IMG/VR virus record: IMGVR_UViG_3300002145_000035
Location: 1 to 46,452 of that record
DNA: 46,452 nt
Source: a virus
Strand: one strand, 5' to 3'
Positions within the stretch are counted from its first letter, which is position 1; every line of letters starts with the position of its first letter. The notes under the pieces were generated by a model, which did no database searches, had not been told where the DNA came from, and saw nothing but the letters and a program-made list of their open reading frames with translations. The position numbers were made by a program, and so were the translations under genes. This document shows positions 7,321 through 14,081 of this stretch, one piece after another.

Positions 7321-8436
7321 CTACTCTCCAAAGTCAAATAGGCTATGGAACGTCGTGTCCTGTTTTGTGGACTCGATGTCGTAGTTCAAAACGCCGATGA
7401 GATTATCGATCTTGTTGTCGATGATGACATTTTCCATAGCCGCATCATCGAATGGTAAATCCTTGAACCATTGTGGCAAGCGTAGCTCGTCAGTTGGGTA
7501 GCTAACTGAAGTGAACCCCATTGGATTTGGTTTCAGCTTACAGACGATCGTCTTCATTCCGTCGACGATCTCCTGGCTGTACTTGTCACTGTTCATCCTC
7601 TTGAGTGTGTTCCAGTTTAGTGCAGCACGCACGTGACCGGGCATGTTTGCCTTGCCTTGCTTCTCTTCAAGCGTGCGGAACTTGGTCAAGTTGTTCACAC
7701 GCTTTGGTGTGCCTTTCTCCCAGCCCGGGCGATCCTTGAAGTCTCTCCGGAACTGTTCGATGCGCTCAAGTATCGCTGCTTCGGGCTTGCTAGTGAGCAC
7801 CATGAACAAGATGTCCTTCAAGAAGTCCTGCATGTAAACCGGAGTGTCTGAACGGCGGAGATCAAGGCCCATCGCTTTGACCTTACCTGCTTCGCCATTG
7901 ACATCCTTTCGCTTACCGTCCTCGTCATACACCAGTGCAGCATATCGTTTCTTAGTGATGTAGAGTCCGGATTCTGCGACGATCTCTCGACCTGCCGCAA
8001 TGACATCAGAACGTGACTTCGGACAATGGAATGCCTGTAGCATGAACTTAGGAAAGGTCTTGTTTGCTTCGCCGGCTACTTGATCATATAGCTGTACCAC
8101 ATTTTCCTTGGTCCAAGGAATCTTGCCAGCCATGATTTCTGCTTTGAGTATCGGATATGCCGAGAAGTAGACCGAGTTGTGAACTAGCATGTTGTTTGCA
8201 AAAAACCACGGATGATCTTCGTTTCGCATTCCGATGTCGTATACATCTGTGCCTTGTGTGTTGTCTACAGGCTTAACTTTTTTTACTTTTGTTCTTGACA
8301 GCTTAATTGATTTTTTCGGTTTTTGAGATAAAAGTATTTCTTTAACTTTATGATAATATTTAGAAATATCTTTGTCGTCGCAAGTTAATATCGTCTTTAA
8401 ATTTTTAATTAAGTTAGTTTTATGTTCTTCGTTCAT
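7321..8436 (-). CDS. 43: DNA polymerase gp43, C-terminal part with C-intein
   Basis: The first 87 residues are a C-terminal intein half, ending with the block F and G pattern VYDIGMRNEDHPWFFANN-MLVHN, that is with penultimate His and terminal Asn. The next residue, Ser88, begins the C-extein SVYFSAYP. The remaining 284 residues are the end of a family B polymerase: the strand after motif C, a KKRYAALV motif (the KxY block) and the thumb. Joined to the N-part by trans-splicing it would restore YGDTDSVYFS. ATG 8436 follows directly after the TAA of the N-part in the same frame, with GGTGGA just upstream. The C-terminal FHSLFDFGE resembles the clamp-binding tail of gp43. Confidence 0.88.
   Translation of the reverse strand: MNEEHKTNLIKNLKTILTCDDKDISKYYHKVKEILLSQKPKKSIKLSRTKVKKVKPVDNTQGTDVYDIGMRNEDHPWFFANNMLVHNSVYFSAYPILKAEIMAGKIPWTKENVVQLYDQVAGEANKTFPKFMLQAFHCPKSRSDVIAAGREIVAESGLYITKKRYAALVYDEDGKRKDVNGEAGKVKAMGLDLRRSDTPVYMQDFLKDILFMVLTSKPEAAILERIEQFRRDFKDRPGWEKGTPKRVNNLTKFRTLEEKQGKANMPGHVRAALNWNTLKRMNSDKYSQEIVDGMKTIVCKLKPNPMGFTSVSYPTDELRLPQWFKDLPFDDAAMENVIIDNKIDNLIGVLNYDIESTKQDTTFHSLFDFGE
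8176..8436 (-). other. C-terminal half of split intein (87 aa)
   Basis: It contains the C-terminal splicing blocks (VYDIG...HPWFFANN...LVHN before Ser+1). The first 45 residues are Lys-rich and helical, longer than the 35-50 residues usual for C-inteins, and could be the remnant of a linker or a docking segment for the N-half. The DNA is clearly more AT-rich than the polymerase on either side, a sign of separate origin. Confidence 0.85.
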
Positions 8437-10626
8437 TTATTCCACCATTTTATAATATTCAATTTCTTTAATTTCTATACTAACAAGTATGTCGTTGTCT
8501 TGTATTTCTTGAGGTTTAACTTCGATTAGATCGCCTTGTCTTTCTACCATTATGCTATGATCTTCTGTTACGGTAACAACATTTCCTAGCTCGTCTTCGA
8601 CTTCATAAAGTTGCTTATTTACAGAATGTTTATACACATAATTAATATGTCCGAAATACAGCTCGTCTCGGGTCTTATCGTATGACATTACCATAATATC
8701 AGAATCGAAGCCGTAATGTTTGTCATTAACCGAATCTTTTTGGTTGCATTGATTGTATAACTCTTCTATAGTCATTGGACCTTTTGAAGTTTCAATGATT
8801 GCATCACCTGTTAAACTGTCAGTATCGCCGTAGATGACTGCCCTGCCTATGTGGTTATACTCGCCTGTGATGATCTCATTCACCTTGGCGCTCATGTGCT
8901 TGACGATCTGACGACCGGTAAGCGTAGTTGACTGTCCGATGCGCTTATCAAAGAATCGACAGTGTGGATTTAGGATAGCGCCATATAGCGAGTTGAGGTT
9001 AATCTTCTTGACGAGCTGTCTCTTATCCCAGAACGCGATCTCAGTCTGGTTGCCAGCTTCGATAGCCTTGCGCATCTTGGCTTGCAGTTCTTTACGTTCG
9101 GAGTACCACCGCTTGAGTAGACCAGGAATGACAGCTTCGAACTCATAAGTGAAGATGGTGCCATTGGCACTTAGCATCCAAGGTTGATGGCTATCAAATA
9201 TCATCTGATAGATTTCTGCTGCGCTCATTATCTCTTCGCGGCCGTCCTCCCAATCAATGACGATATCCTTATCGCGCCGCTTCTCCATCACGTATTCGTA
9301 TTCTAGCGTACCGAACTTACCTTCCCATGCCGCAGCAAAAGATTTCTTCTGCAACAGCACCTGATCTTGGATGAAGGGATCAGTGTAGGTTGGACGAAGC
9401 TGACCAACGATTGCCTCTGGCGCCATGTTGAGCGCACGAATGACTGATGGATACAGTGAGTTCAAGTCCATTGATCCGACCCACATATGGACACCCTTCT
9501 TAGGGTACGCCACATATGCTCCGGCAGCGCCTTCGTTGCCATCTGTTTTGATCTTGTTTGGCACGACCATTCCTCGATCGTGTGCTTCGTTGATGATGGC
9601 TTGTTCGGTGACGGCTACTGCGCCCATGCCTGATTGCAGCAAGACAGTGTTAGCATGAGCCAGCTCATTCAGCAGTTCGATGAACTTTAGCTTCTTATCT
9701 AGCTTGTCAAGTAGTGCGACGTCTTGTCGGTTGTACTCAATGAACGTCCGGAAATCGTTGTTGTAGAGCTGATCAAGGGTGCCTTCGTAGACGGTCTTGT
9801 TCTCACCGATCTCAATTTCACCAATCGCGTCAAGGCGGTATGAATGCCTCTCTTCGTAGTTGTATTTCCGATATAGCTCAAGGCTATCAAGGTGTACGCG
9901 ACCTATGAGATCATATGTCTCGGCTTTCTTGCCGAACTTCTCATATTCGCGCTTGCGAGGTAATTGTCCCCATAGGCAGAATCTCCTCGTATCATCCTTG
10001 CTTAGGACTCTTGCTACGCGATTGACTGTATATGGAATATCATAACCTTCGCTGTTCCATCCGGTGATGATGTCTGCATCTTCGATCAAGTCAAGGAATG
10101 CCTTGAGCATGTCGCCTTCGTCAGCGTAAAGGTAGGTGTTTGGAAACTCTTTTACTTGCTCCTCAGCTTCTTCCATCGTGAGTGTCTTTGGAGGAACGGC
10201 AAGCGTGACGAGTGCATCCATCCATTGGAGGTGGACGGTGATGGCAGTGATCGGCATGAACGGATCGCTTGGTTGTGCGAATCCACGTTCTGGATCAAAG
10301 TCAGTCTCGATGTCAAAGAACGCCACATTCAGTGTCGGGGCGTCAATGTTGAGATAGTTCTCGCTCAAGCACTGCGTGACCGGATTGATATCCGATTCAA
10401 AGAGTGTCTTGTCTCTGTTGATGGCAAGTTCCTTGCGGAACTCCTTGGTGCTCTTACAGACGATCCGAGAAACAGGATCACCATATACGCTTCTGTGTTT
10501 ACCGGCTGGATCGGAATGATAGAAAGTATATTTTACCGGATATTCGTGGAATACACGCTTGCCTTCTCTGCGCTCAACTACACGGATTATGTCCGCTTCT
10601 CTGACAAATATTGCATCCACATACAT
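8437..10626 (-). CDS. 43: DNA polymerase gp43, N-terminal part with N-intein
   Basis: Residues 1-603 are the N-extein of a family B replicative polymerase like T4 gp43. They contain exonuclease motif I FFDIETDFD (Asp105, Glu107), exo II in NSEGYDIPY, exo III YNRQDVALL, polymerase motif A MDLNSLYPSVIR, motif B KINLNSLYGAI and the start of motif C, YGDTD. From Ser604 to the stop (126 residues) it is an N-intein half: SLTGDAIIET is block A and VTVTEDHSIM is block B with the TxxH motif. With the C-part the exteins add to 887 residues, against 898 in T4. ATG 10626 follows AAGGA about 12 bases upstream. Confidence 0.9.
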   Translation of the reverse strand: MYVDAIFVREADIIRVVERREGKRVFHEYPVKYTFYHSDPAGKHRSVYGDPVSRIVCKSTKEFRKELAINRDKTLFESDINPVTQCLSENYLNIDAPTLNVAFFDIETDFDPERGFAQPSDPFMPITAITVHLQWMDALVTLAVPPKTLTMEEAEEQVKEFPNTYLYADEGDMLKAFLDLIEDADIITGWNSEGYDIPYTVNRVARVLSKDDTRRFCLWGQLPRKREYEKFGKKAETYDLIGRVHLDSLELYRKYNYEERHSYRLDAIGEIEIGENKTVYEGTLDQLYNNDFRTFIEYNRQDVALLDKLDKKLKFIELLNELAHANTVLLQSGMGAVAVTEQAIINEAHDRGMVVPNKIKTDGNEGAAGAYVAYPKKGVHMWVGSMDLNSLYPSVIRALNMAPEAIVGQLRPTYTDPFIQDQVLLQKKSFAAAWEGKFGTLEYEYVMEKRRDKDIVIDWEDGREEIMSAAEIYQMIFDSHQPWMLSANGTIFTYEFEAVIPGLLKRWYSERKELQAKMRKAIEAGNQTEIAFWDKRQLVKKINLNSLYGAILNPHCRFFDKRIGQSTTLTGRQIVKHMSAKVNEIITGEYNHIGRAVIYGDTDSLTGDAIIETSKGPMTIEELYNQCNQKDSVNDKHYGFDSDIMVMSYDKTRDELYFGHINYVYKHSVNKQLYEVEDELGNVVTVTEDHSIMVERQGDLIEVKPQEIQDNDILVSIEIKEIEYYKMVE
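8440..8817 (-). other. N-terminal half of split intein (126 aa)
   Basis: The half begins with Ser directly after YGDTD in the polymerase active site and includes block A (SLTGDAII) and block B (TEDH). It ends in a TAA at 8439-8437, directly followed in frame by the ATG of the C-half. No endonuclease domain is present in either half. The insertion point is the conserved pol-c position used by several archaeal and viral polymerase inteins. The base composition is AT-rich compared with the exteins. Confidence 0.88.
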
Positions 10627-10645
10627 TTTTTTTGTTTTCCTTTTT

Positions 10646-10653
10646 GATAAATA
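10646..10653 (+). promoter_or_regulatory. Late-type promoter octamer GATAAATA (plus strand)
   Basis: GATAAATA lies 36 bases before the start codon of the plus-strand homing endonuclease. A T4-type late start about 6 bases downstream would give a leader of about 30 bases that includes the AGGA-like site at 10677-10680. Confidence 0.4.
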
Positions 10654-10667
10654 TTTTGTACGTTAAC
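10649..10667 (-). repeat. Left arm of inverted repeat flanking the homing endonuclease
   Basis: Read on the minus strand this is GTTAACGTACAAAATATTT. It matches the plus-strand sequence at 11405-11423 (GTCAACGTACAAAAATTTC) at 13 of the first 14 positions. The two arms enclose the plus-strand endonuclease gene almost exactly. Confidence 0.6.
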
Positions 10668-10669
10668 TC

Positions 10670-10689
10670 TATTTATAGGACTATAAATA
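10670..10689. promoter_or_regulatory. Palindrome with TATAAATA on both strands
   Basis: TATTTATAG (10670-10678), GA, CTATAAATA (10681-10689) is a perfect 9-base inverted repeat. Each arm is a perfect T4 late promoter octamer TATAAATA, one on each strand, so it could act as a divergent late promoter. The plus-strand octamer touches the ATG at 10690, so its transcript would begin inside the gene. The minus-strand octamer lies 44 bases before the gp43 start. The hairpin it would form in RNA could also hide the AGGA at 10677-10680. Confidence 0.5.
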
Positions 10690-11403
10690 ATGACTAAACA
10701 TTTTAGAACTAAAAATATTAGGTTTCTTAATTGGGTGTCTACTTGTAATGAAGTTCACAATCAAGCATATAATTACTCTGAAGTAATTTACGAAAATCAA
10801 AGGACAAAGGTAAAAATTATATGTCCTTATCATGGATCTTTTCTTCAAAAACCAAAAGATCATAAGATAGGACAAGGATGTCCTGAATGTTCTCATAATT
10901 TTCCTCTTACTGAAAACGAGTTTAAAAAAAGAAGTAGAGAAATGTATAATAATAAATTTACTCTTAATAGTAAGTTTATTGGCATGAAACACCCTGTTAC
11001 TTTAGAATGTGTTAAACACGGTCTCTTTATTTTGTCTTTAGCCGAAACACATTTTAGAAAGAATGGCGGTTGTCCAAAATGTTGGTATAATCTAAGAATA
11101 TCAAATTTAAAGCCAGGAAACGTTTCTAAAAAAGAAAAAGAATGGCTTGACACTTTAAATGTTCCTGTTCGACAAGAAGAAATCAATATTGGCACAAAAA
11201 AGTTCATAGTTGATGGATTTGATCCTACTACTAATACTGTGTATGAGTACAATGGATCATATTGGCACGGAAATCCAAATATATATAAACGAGATGACAT
11301 TAACACTGTTCTTGGGGTTACCTTTGGTGAATTATACCAGAAGACGTTAGAGAGAGAAACTCTCATTAAAAAACATTACAACTTGGTAGTCTTATGGGGA
11401 TAG
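10690..11403 (+). CDS. Free-standing homing endonuclease, zinc-finger plus Vsr-like
   Basis: This 237-residue protein has two zinc-finger-like repeats, Cys45-His48-Cys64-Cys67 and Cys107-His110-Cys128-Cys131 (pattern CPYHG...GCPEC), followed by a nuclease domain with Asp175 in VDGFDP and EYNGSYWHG at 186-194. This matches the Vsr-related (EDxHD) homing endonucleases described with split-intein genes in phage metagenomes. It would cut intein- or insert-free alleles so that repair copies the element. It is antisense to every neighbour, AT-rich (16 G+C in a hand-counted 60 bases at 10741-10800), and sits between the polymerase and dsbA blocks. AGGA lies 9 bases before ATG 10690. Its target is not known. 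Confidence 0.82.
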   Translation: MTKHFRTKNIRFLNWVSTCNEVHNQAYNYSEVIYENQRTKVKIICPYHGSFLQKPKDHKIGQGCPECSHNFPLTENEFKKRSREMYNNKFTLNSKFIGMKHPVTLECVKHGLFILSLAETHFRKNGGCPKCWYNLRISNLKPGNVSKKEKEWLDTLNVPVRQEEINIGTKKFIVDGFDPTTNTVYEYNGSYWHGNPNIYKRDDINTVLGVTFGELYQKTLERETLIKKHYNLVVLWG

Positions 11404-11404
11404 C

Positions 11405-11423
11405 GTCAACGTACAAAAATTTC
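11405..11423 (+). repeat. Right arm of inverted repeat flanking the homing endonuclease
   Basis: GTCAACGTACAAAAATTTC follows the endonuclease stop codon (11401-11403) by one base and mirrors the left arm at 10649-10667. Without the endonuclease segment the two arms would fold into a stem-loop between the small gene at 11427 and gp43. Confidence 0.6.
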
Positions 11424-11426
11424 TCC

Positions 11427-11684
11427 TTATTTCGTCATGAAGTATCTCGTCACATCCTTGTCGTTGATGATGAGCAGATCTTCTGGGTACTTATCGGTGG
11501 TACCCCCAGCCCAAGAACGGTATTGTGTTTCCGTCCGTGCAGGCTTCACCTTTATCATTTTGGGATTAATCTTCTCAACTGAGCAGATCCGGAGATCTCG
11601 AGTGCCAAAAGGGGCAACCACGAAATCTCCGACCTTGAGTTCTCTGTCTAGCTTGTCTTTATGCGTTGGTAGTTCCTTGGTCAT
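11427..11684 (-). CDS. Small beta-rich conserved protein (85 aa), unknown
   Basis: An 85-residue protein with RELKVGDFVVAPFGTRDLRICSVEKI in two pieces around residues 14-39, a pattern of small beta-barrel folds such as KOW or SH3-like domains, followed by KMIKVKPARTE. I recall similar small proteins in cyanophage-type T4 relatives, with no function. ATG 11684 overlaps the dsbA stop (ATGA), so it is probably the second gene of the dsbA transcript. Confidence 0.6.
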   Translation of the reverse strand: MTKELPTHKDKLDRELKVGDFVVAPFGTRDLRICSVEKINPKMIKVKPARTETQYRSWAGGTTDKYPEDLLIINDKDVTRYFMTK

Positions 11685-11941
11685 TGATCCTTGCCGACAG
11701 TCACGACGATCGTTTCGAGATCTTCAAACTCATCCTGATGCTTCTCCCAATCGCGCTTATAGGCGATCTTGATAGCCTTCTTGATGAGTGCCGGTTTAAC
11801 TTCAAGCTCTTCAGCTACTGCTTTGATGGTCTCATTCAGACCTTCGTTGAGATCTTCGATCTCCTGTAGGACGGTTACGCCCTCGTTGACCAGCCTTTCT
11901 AGCTTGGCCTTTTCTTCTGTGCCATAGGTGCGGTTAGACAT
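11681..11941 (-). CDS. dsbA: DsbA-like double-stranded DNA-binding protein
   Basis: This 86-residue helical protein matches my recollection of T4 DsbA (89 aa): a KAKLERLVNEGVTVLQEIEDL-type first helix, LNETIKAVAEELEVKPALIKKA in the middle and an acidic end. DsbA binds double-stranded DNA and takes part in late transcription in T4. It has an excellent sigma70 promoter and a GGAG site 7-8 bases before ATG 11941. The identification rests on memory of the family and on length, not on a catalytic motif. Confidence 0.65.
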   Translation of the reverse strand: MSNRTYGTEEKAKLERLVNEGVTVLQEIEDLNEGLNETIKAVAEELEVKPALIKKAIKIAYKRDWEKHQDEFEDLETIVVTVGKDQ

Positions 11942-11964
11942 GCACTTCTCCTTATTGTCTGCAG

Positions 11965-11993
11965 ATTATACTGCAAAAACAATGACTTGTCAA
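11965..11993 (-). promoter_or_regulatory. Consensus sigma70 promoter for dsbA
   Basis: TTGACA (11993-11988), 17 bases, TATAAT (11970-11965): both boxes are perfect consensus at ideal spacing, the best promoter in the window. Transcription would start near 11958, 17 bases before the dsbA ATG. It overlaps the last codons of the gene at 11997 by none or one base, so it sits in a 55-base gap. Confidence 0.85.
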
Positions 11994-11996
11994 GTC

Positions 11997-12596
11997 TTAT
12001 TTGGTGAATGCACCTATTCGGCCATGTATGTCAGGATATTCTCGATAGGTATATCCTAGTGGAGGAGTAGTATCTTGTCCCTCCCATACGGGAATAAAAT
12101 GTTCATTTACACCGATAAAATCTGTATTCCTGCGTAGATGGATCTCGATCAGCTTACCGCCGATGTATTCACAGTTAATCCATTCATACTTATGCTTAAT
12201 ATCTTCTATGATACTCGGAAGTGAGATCTTGTCATCCACGATGCGCCAGTCATCCCAATGTGTGAAAGTGTTTTCTTTTTTAAAACCTTCGACTGCAAGG
12301 ACTTGTTTTCCGTGATGATAATCGACGCTTACGTGCCTGCCTTTGAAGAATTCACACCAAAAGAAACCTAACGGTAAGTGCATCGTCTCTTCTTCGATAT
12401 ATAGCTTTTCTGCACCCATGCCTAAGCCTAGCATGTTAACACAAGGCCGGACTATATACGTCCCTGCTTTTGGCACATCCATTCCAGTTGGGCCACAAAT
12501 ATAGCCCATCTTCCGAGAAAGTATGAGCTTGTCCATGATCCAAATATCGTTTGGACTTATAGTAGTCCAAACGATATCTTCTGCATGATCTTCCAT
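11997..12596 (-). CDS. Conserved unknown protein, possible ATP-grasp-like fold
   Basis: A 199-residue soluble protein that I remember as a conserved unknown of T4-like phages. It opens with SPNDIWIMDKLILSRKMGY, has GTYIVRPCVNMLGLG around residues 45-59, which recalls the Lys/Arg-Pro strand of ATP-grasp enzymes, and later VSVDYHHGKQVLAVEGF. No complete nucleotide-binding set can be shown, so the fold is only a suggestion. ATG 12596 shares a base with the TAA that ends the -1 frame extension of the upstream gene. No promoter is seen directly upstream. Confidence 0.6.
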   Translation of the reverse strand: MEDHAEDIVWTTISPNDIWIMDKLILSRKMGYICGPTGMDVPKAGTYIVRPCVNMLGLGMGAEKLYIEEETMHLPLGFFWCEFFKGRHVSVDYHHGKQVLAVEGFKKENTFTHWDDWRIVDDKISLPSIIEDIKHKYEWINCEYIGGKLIEIHLRRNTDFIGVNEHFIPVWEGQDTTPPLGYTYREYPDIHGRIGAFTK

Positions 12597-12874
12597 TATC
12601 TTTTAGATGGTACCATTACCCAAGTTTCTTTTCCGTCTGGGGATTTAGTCTTTTTAGCAATTCCATAACCGCGTTTTTTGTAATCTCTAAATTCTTTCTC
12701 AAGGTATCTAGAAGTACCAGACTTAATTATAGTGCCCCTTGGCCATTGCGGATCACGTCTTTCAATTTCTGGATAAGGTTCTACGGCTTCTGATTTTACT
12801 TTAACGCAGACATCTTTGCCGTTTTTGGTGCCGTTATAACGGTACCCGTCCCAACACGCTTTTCCGTTGCTACC
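12596..12874 (-). CDS. -1 frame C-terminal extension of the 12796-14067 gene
   Basis: From 12874 an open frame without its own start encodes 92 residues (GSNGKACWDGYRYNG..., then a basic tail) and stops with TAA at 12598-12596, sharing a base with the next ATG. That junction style is the rule in this operon, while the 0-frame gene stops 200 bases earlier. KACWDGY-type motifs recur in unknown phage virion proteins that I remember. I read it as the true C-terminus of the upstream protein, reached by -1 ribosomal frameshifting or, if one A was lost from the run at 12875-12883, by ordinary translation. The fusion would have 490 residues. Confidence 0.65.
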   Translation of the reverse strand, partial: GSNGKACWDGYRYNGTKNGKDVCVKVKSEAVEPYPEIERRDPQWPRGTIIKSGTSRYLEKEFRDYKKRGYGIAKKTKSPDGKETWVMVPSKR

Positions 12875-14067
12875 TTTTTTTTTGATTCCGTATTCATACC
12901 ATACTCTTTTTCAAGTGCTGCTAGAATTTCTTCTTCTTCTGGTTCGTTATTGTCTTTTACATAGTCGTATAACTTTTTACCACCGTATAATGCAGCTAGA
13001 ACTGCTGCGGTAGGAATTCCGTATCTTACAATAACTTTTGCTAAATTAGGAATAAGTGCTTCGTCTAATCCTAACTCCTTTAAAAAGTCCATTGCGTCAG
13101 TTACAGTATCCCATACTTCGTATGCACCGTAAGCAGCTAATGACTTACCTGGATTTTTAACTACAATTTTTCCTGTTACAACTGCGGCCTTGCTTGTATT
13201 GTTAGCAACTTGTTTTGCAACTTGTTTAGCACCTTGCGTTGATAATAAACGTCCAACTACAGGTGCACCTAAACGTACTGCTGCTGCTAGTGCTGGAATA
13301 AGCAAAGGAAATGCTTCGTTTAATTGCGCTTCTTCCACAGTAACTTTACCTCGGGCAGCTTTCTTATTTTGTGCCGCCTTGGATTTAGTGCTTGCACCGT
13401 GTGCGCCTGCACCAGGACGTAACTTAGCAGCAACAGCATTTGGATCACGAGGTTTAGCAGGACCGCCTGCGGACGGCTTTTGTGCTTGCTGCGCACCGCT
13501 TTTTTGCTTTTTCTTTGCCATCTCAGCAAGACGTTCGCTAAGTGAATCCTTGTATTCGTCACCACCAGCATCACGTGCCTGCCTGACACGCTCTCTCTGT
13601 TCCATCTTGACAGCCATGCTTGCTGCCTCGTAATCCATGTGATGATAGACGGCATCTAGATAATCTGCTGCCTTGGTGATCTTAGCTTGGATCCAAGATT
13701 CGAGATCCGTGTTCGGATCGATACGGCTCATCATCTCATGTAGCTTGATGGCGTACTTCGCAATCTTGTATAGGTCTGAGCGAGCCATCTGAACCTCATG
13801 GTCTTTTTCGGCTGCATGAGCCATGGATCCTAGCCCTTCATTGACCTTGTTGTTTTCGTCTGACATGGTCGCTTCCTTCTTCATGCCCGCTTTTATCTTT
13901 TTCTTCTTGTTGTCGCCAGTGAACACACCTTTCACCCAATCTGCTGCGGCATCAGGAGCGAGCGGCCCATCCTTCTGGGTCGACCTAAAACCGCGCTGAA
14001 AAGCATTAGGCCCGTCGGCCTTCTGCTTGTGTTTCGGTACATACTTTTTCTTCTCAACAACTCTCAT
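12796..14067 (-). CDS. Late virion-type protein with frameshift site (0-frame 423 aa)
   Basis: A basic protein with several regions: a Lys-rich N-terminus, a helical block SDLYKIAKYAIKLHEMM...WIQAKITKAADYLDAVYHHMDYE at about residues 95-147, which recurs in cyanophage-type virion unknowns, an Ala/Lys/Pro-rich linker (about 180-250), and hydrophobic amphipathic segments AFPLLIPALAAAVRL and IPTAAVLAALYGG. A LNE site at about 253-255 resembles cleavage sites of T4 prohead protease gp21. The start is uncertain: ATG 14067 lies 4 bases past a late octamer, while ATG 13866 has AAGGA at good spacing. After codon 398 a slippery run leads to the 92-residue extension; the 0-frame tail has 25 unrelated residues. 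Confidence 0.6.
   Translation of the reverse strand: MRVVEKKKYVPKHKQKADGPNAFQRGFRSTQKDGPLAPDAAADWVKGVFTGDNKKKKIKAGMKKEATMSDENNKVNEGLGSMAHAAEKDHEVQMARSDLYKIAKYAIKLHEMMSRIDPNTDLESWIQAKITKAADYLDAVYHHMDYEAASMAVKMEQRERVRQARDAGGDEYKDSLSERLAEMAKKKQKSGAQQAQKPSAGGPAKPRDPNAVAAKLRPGAGAHGASTKSKAAQNKKAARGKVTVEEAQLNEAFPLLIPALAAAVRLGAPVVGRLLSTQGAKQVAKQVANNTSKAAVVTGKIVVKNPGKSLAAYGAYEVWDTVTDAMDFLKELGLDEALIPNLAKVIVRYGIPTAAVLAALYGGKKLYDYVKDNNEPEEEEILAALEKEYGMNTESKKKVATEKRVGTGTVITAPKTAKMSALK
12874..12885 (-). other. Slippery heptamer A-AAA-AAG in an A9 run
   Basis: On the minus strand the in-frame codons TCA AAA AAA AAG are followed by GTA. The heptamer A AAA AAG is the sequence used in E. coli dnaX. Slipping back one base gives GGT AGC AAC, opening the 92-residue extension. 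The palindrome CCGTTATAACGG lies about 27 bases downstream, which is further than the usual stimulator spacing, so an indel in the homopolymer is a real alternative. Confidence 0.55.
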
Positions 14068-14071
14068 ATCG

Positions 14072-14079
14072 TATTTATC
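14072..14079 (-). promoter_or_regulatory. Late-type promoter octamer GATAAATA
   Basis: GATAAATA differs from the T4 late octamer only in the first base. It ends 4 bases before ATG 14067, so a transcript starting about 6 bases past it would be leaderless for that ATG or would use ATG 13866. It lies in the gap between the ParB-like gene and the frameshift gene. Confidence 0.55.
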
Positions 14080-14081
14080 GA

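Noticed and set aside
10156-10647. 163-codon open frame on the plus strand inside gp43
   Set aside because: It is antisense to conserved exonuclease motifs of gp43, has no ribosome site and no recognisable protein pattern; a shadow frame.
10649-11423. Insertion sequence with terminal inverted repeats
   Set aside because: The enclosed protein is a zinc-finger/Vsr-like endonuclease without transposase motifs, and no target-site duplication is evident.
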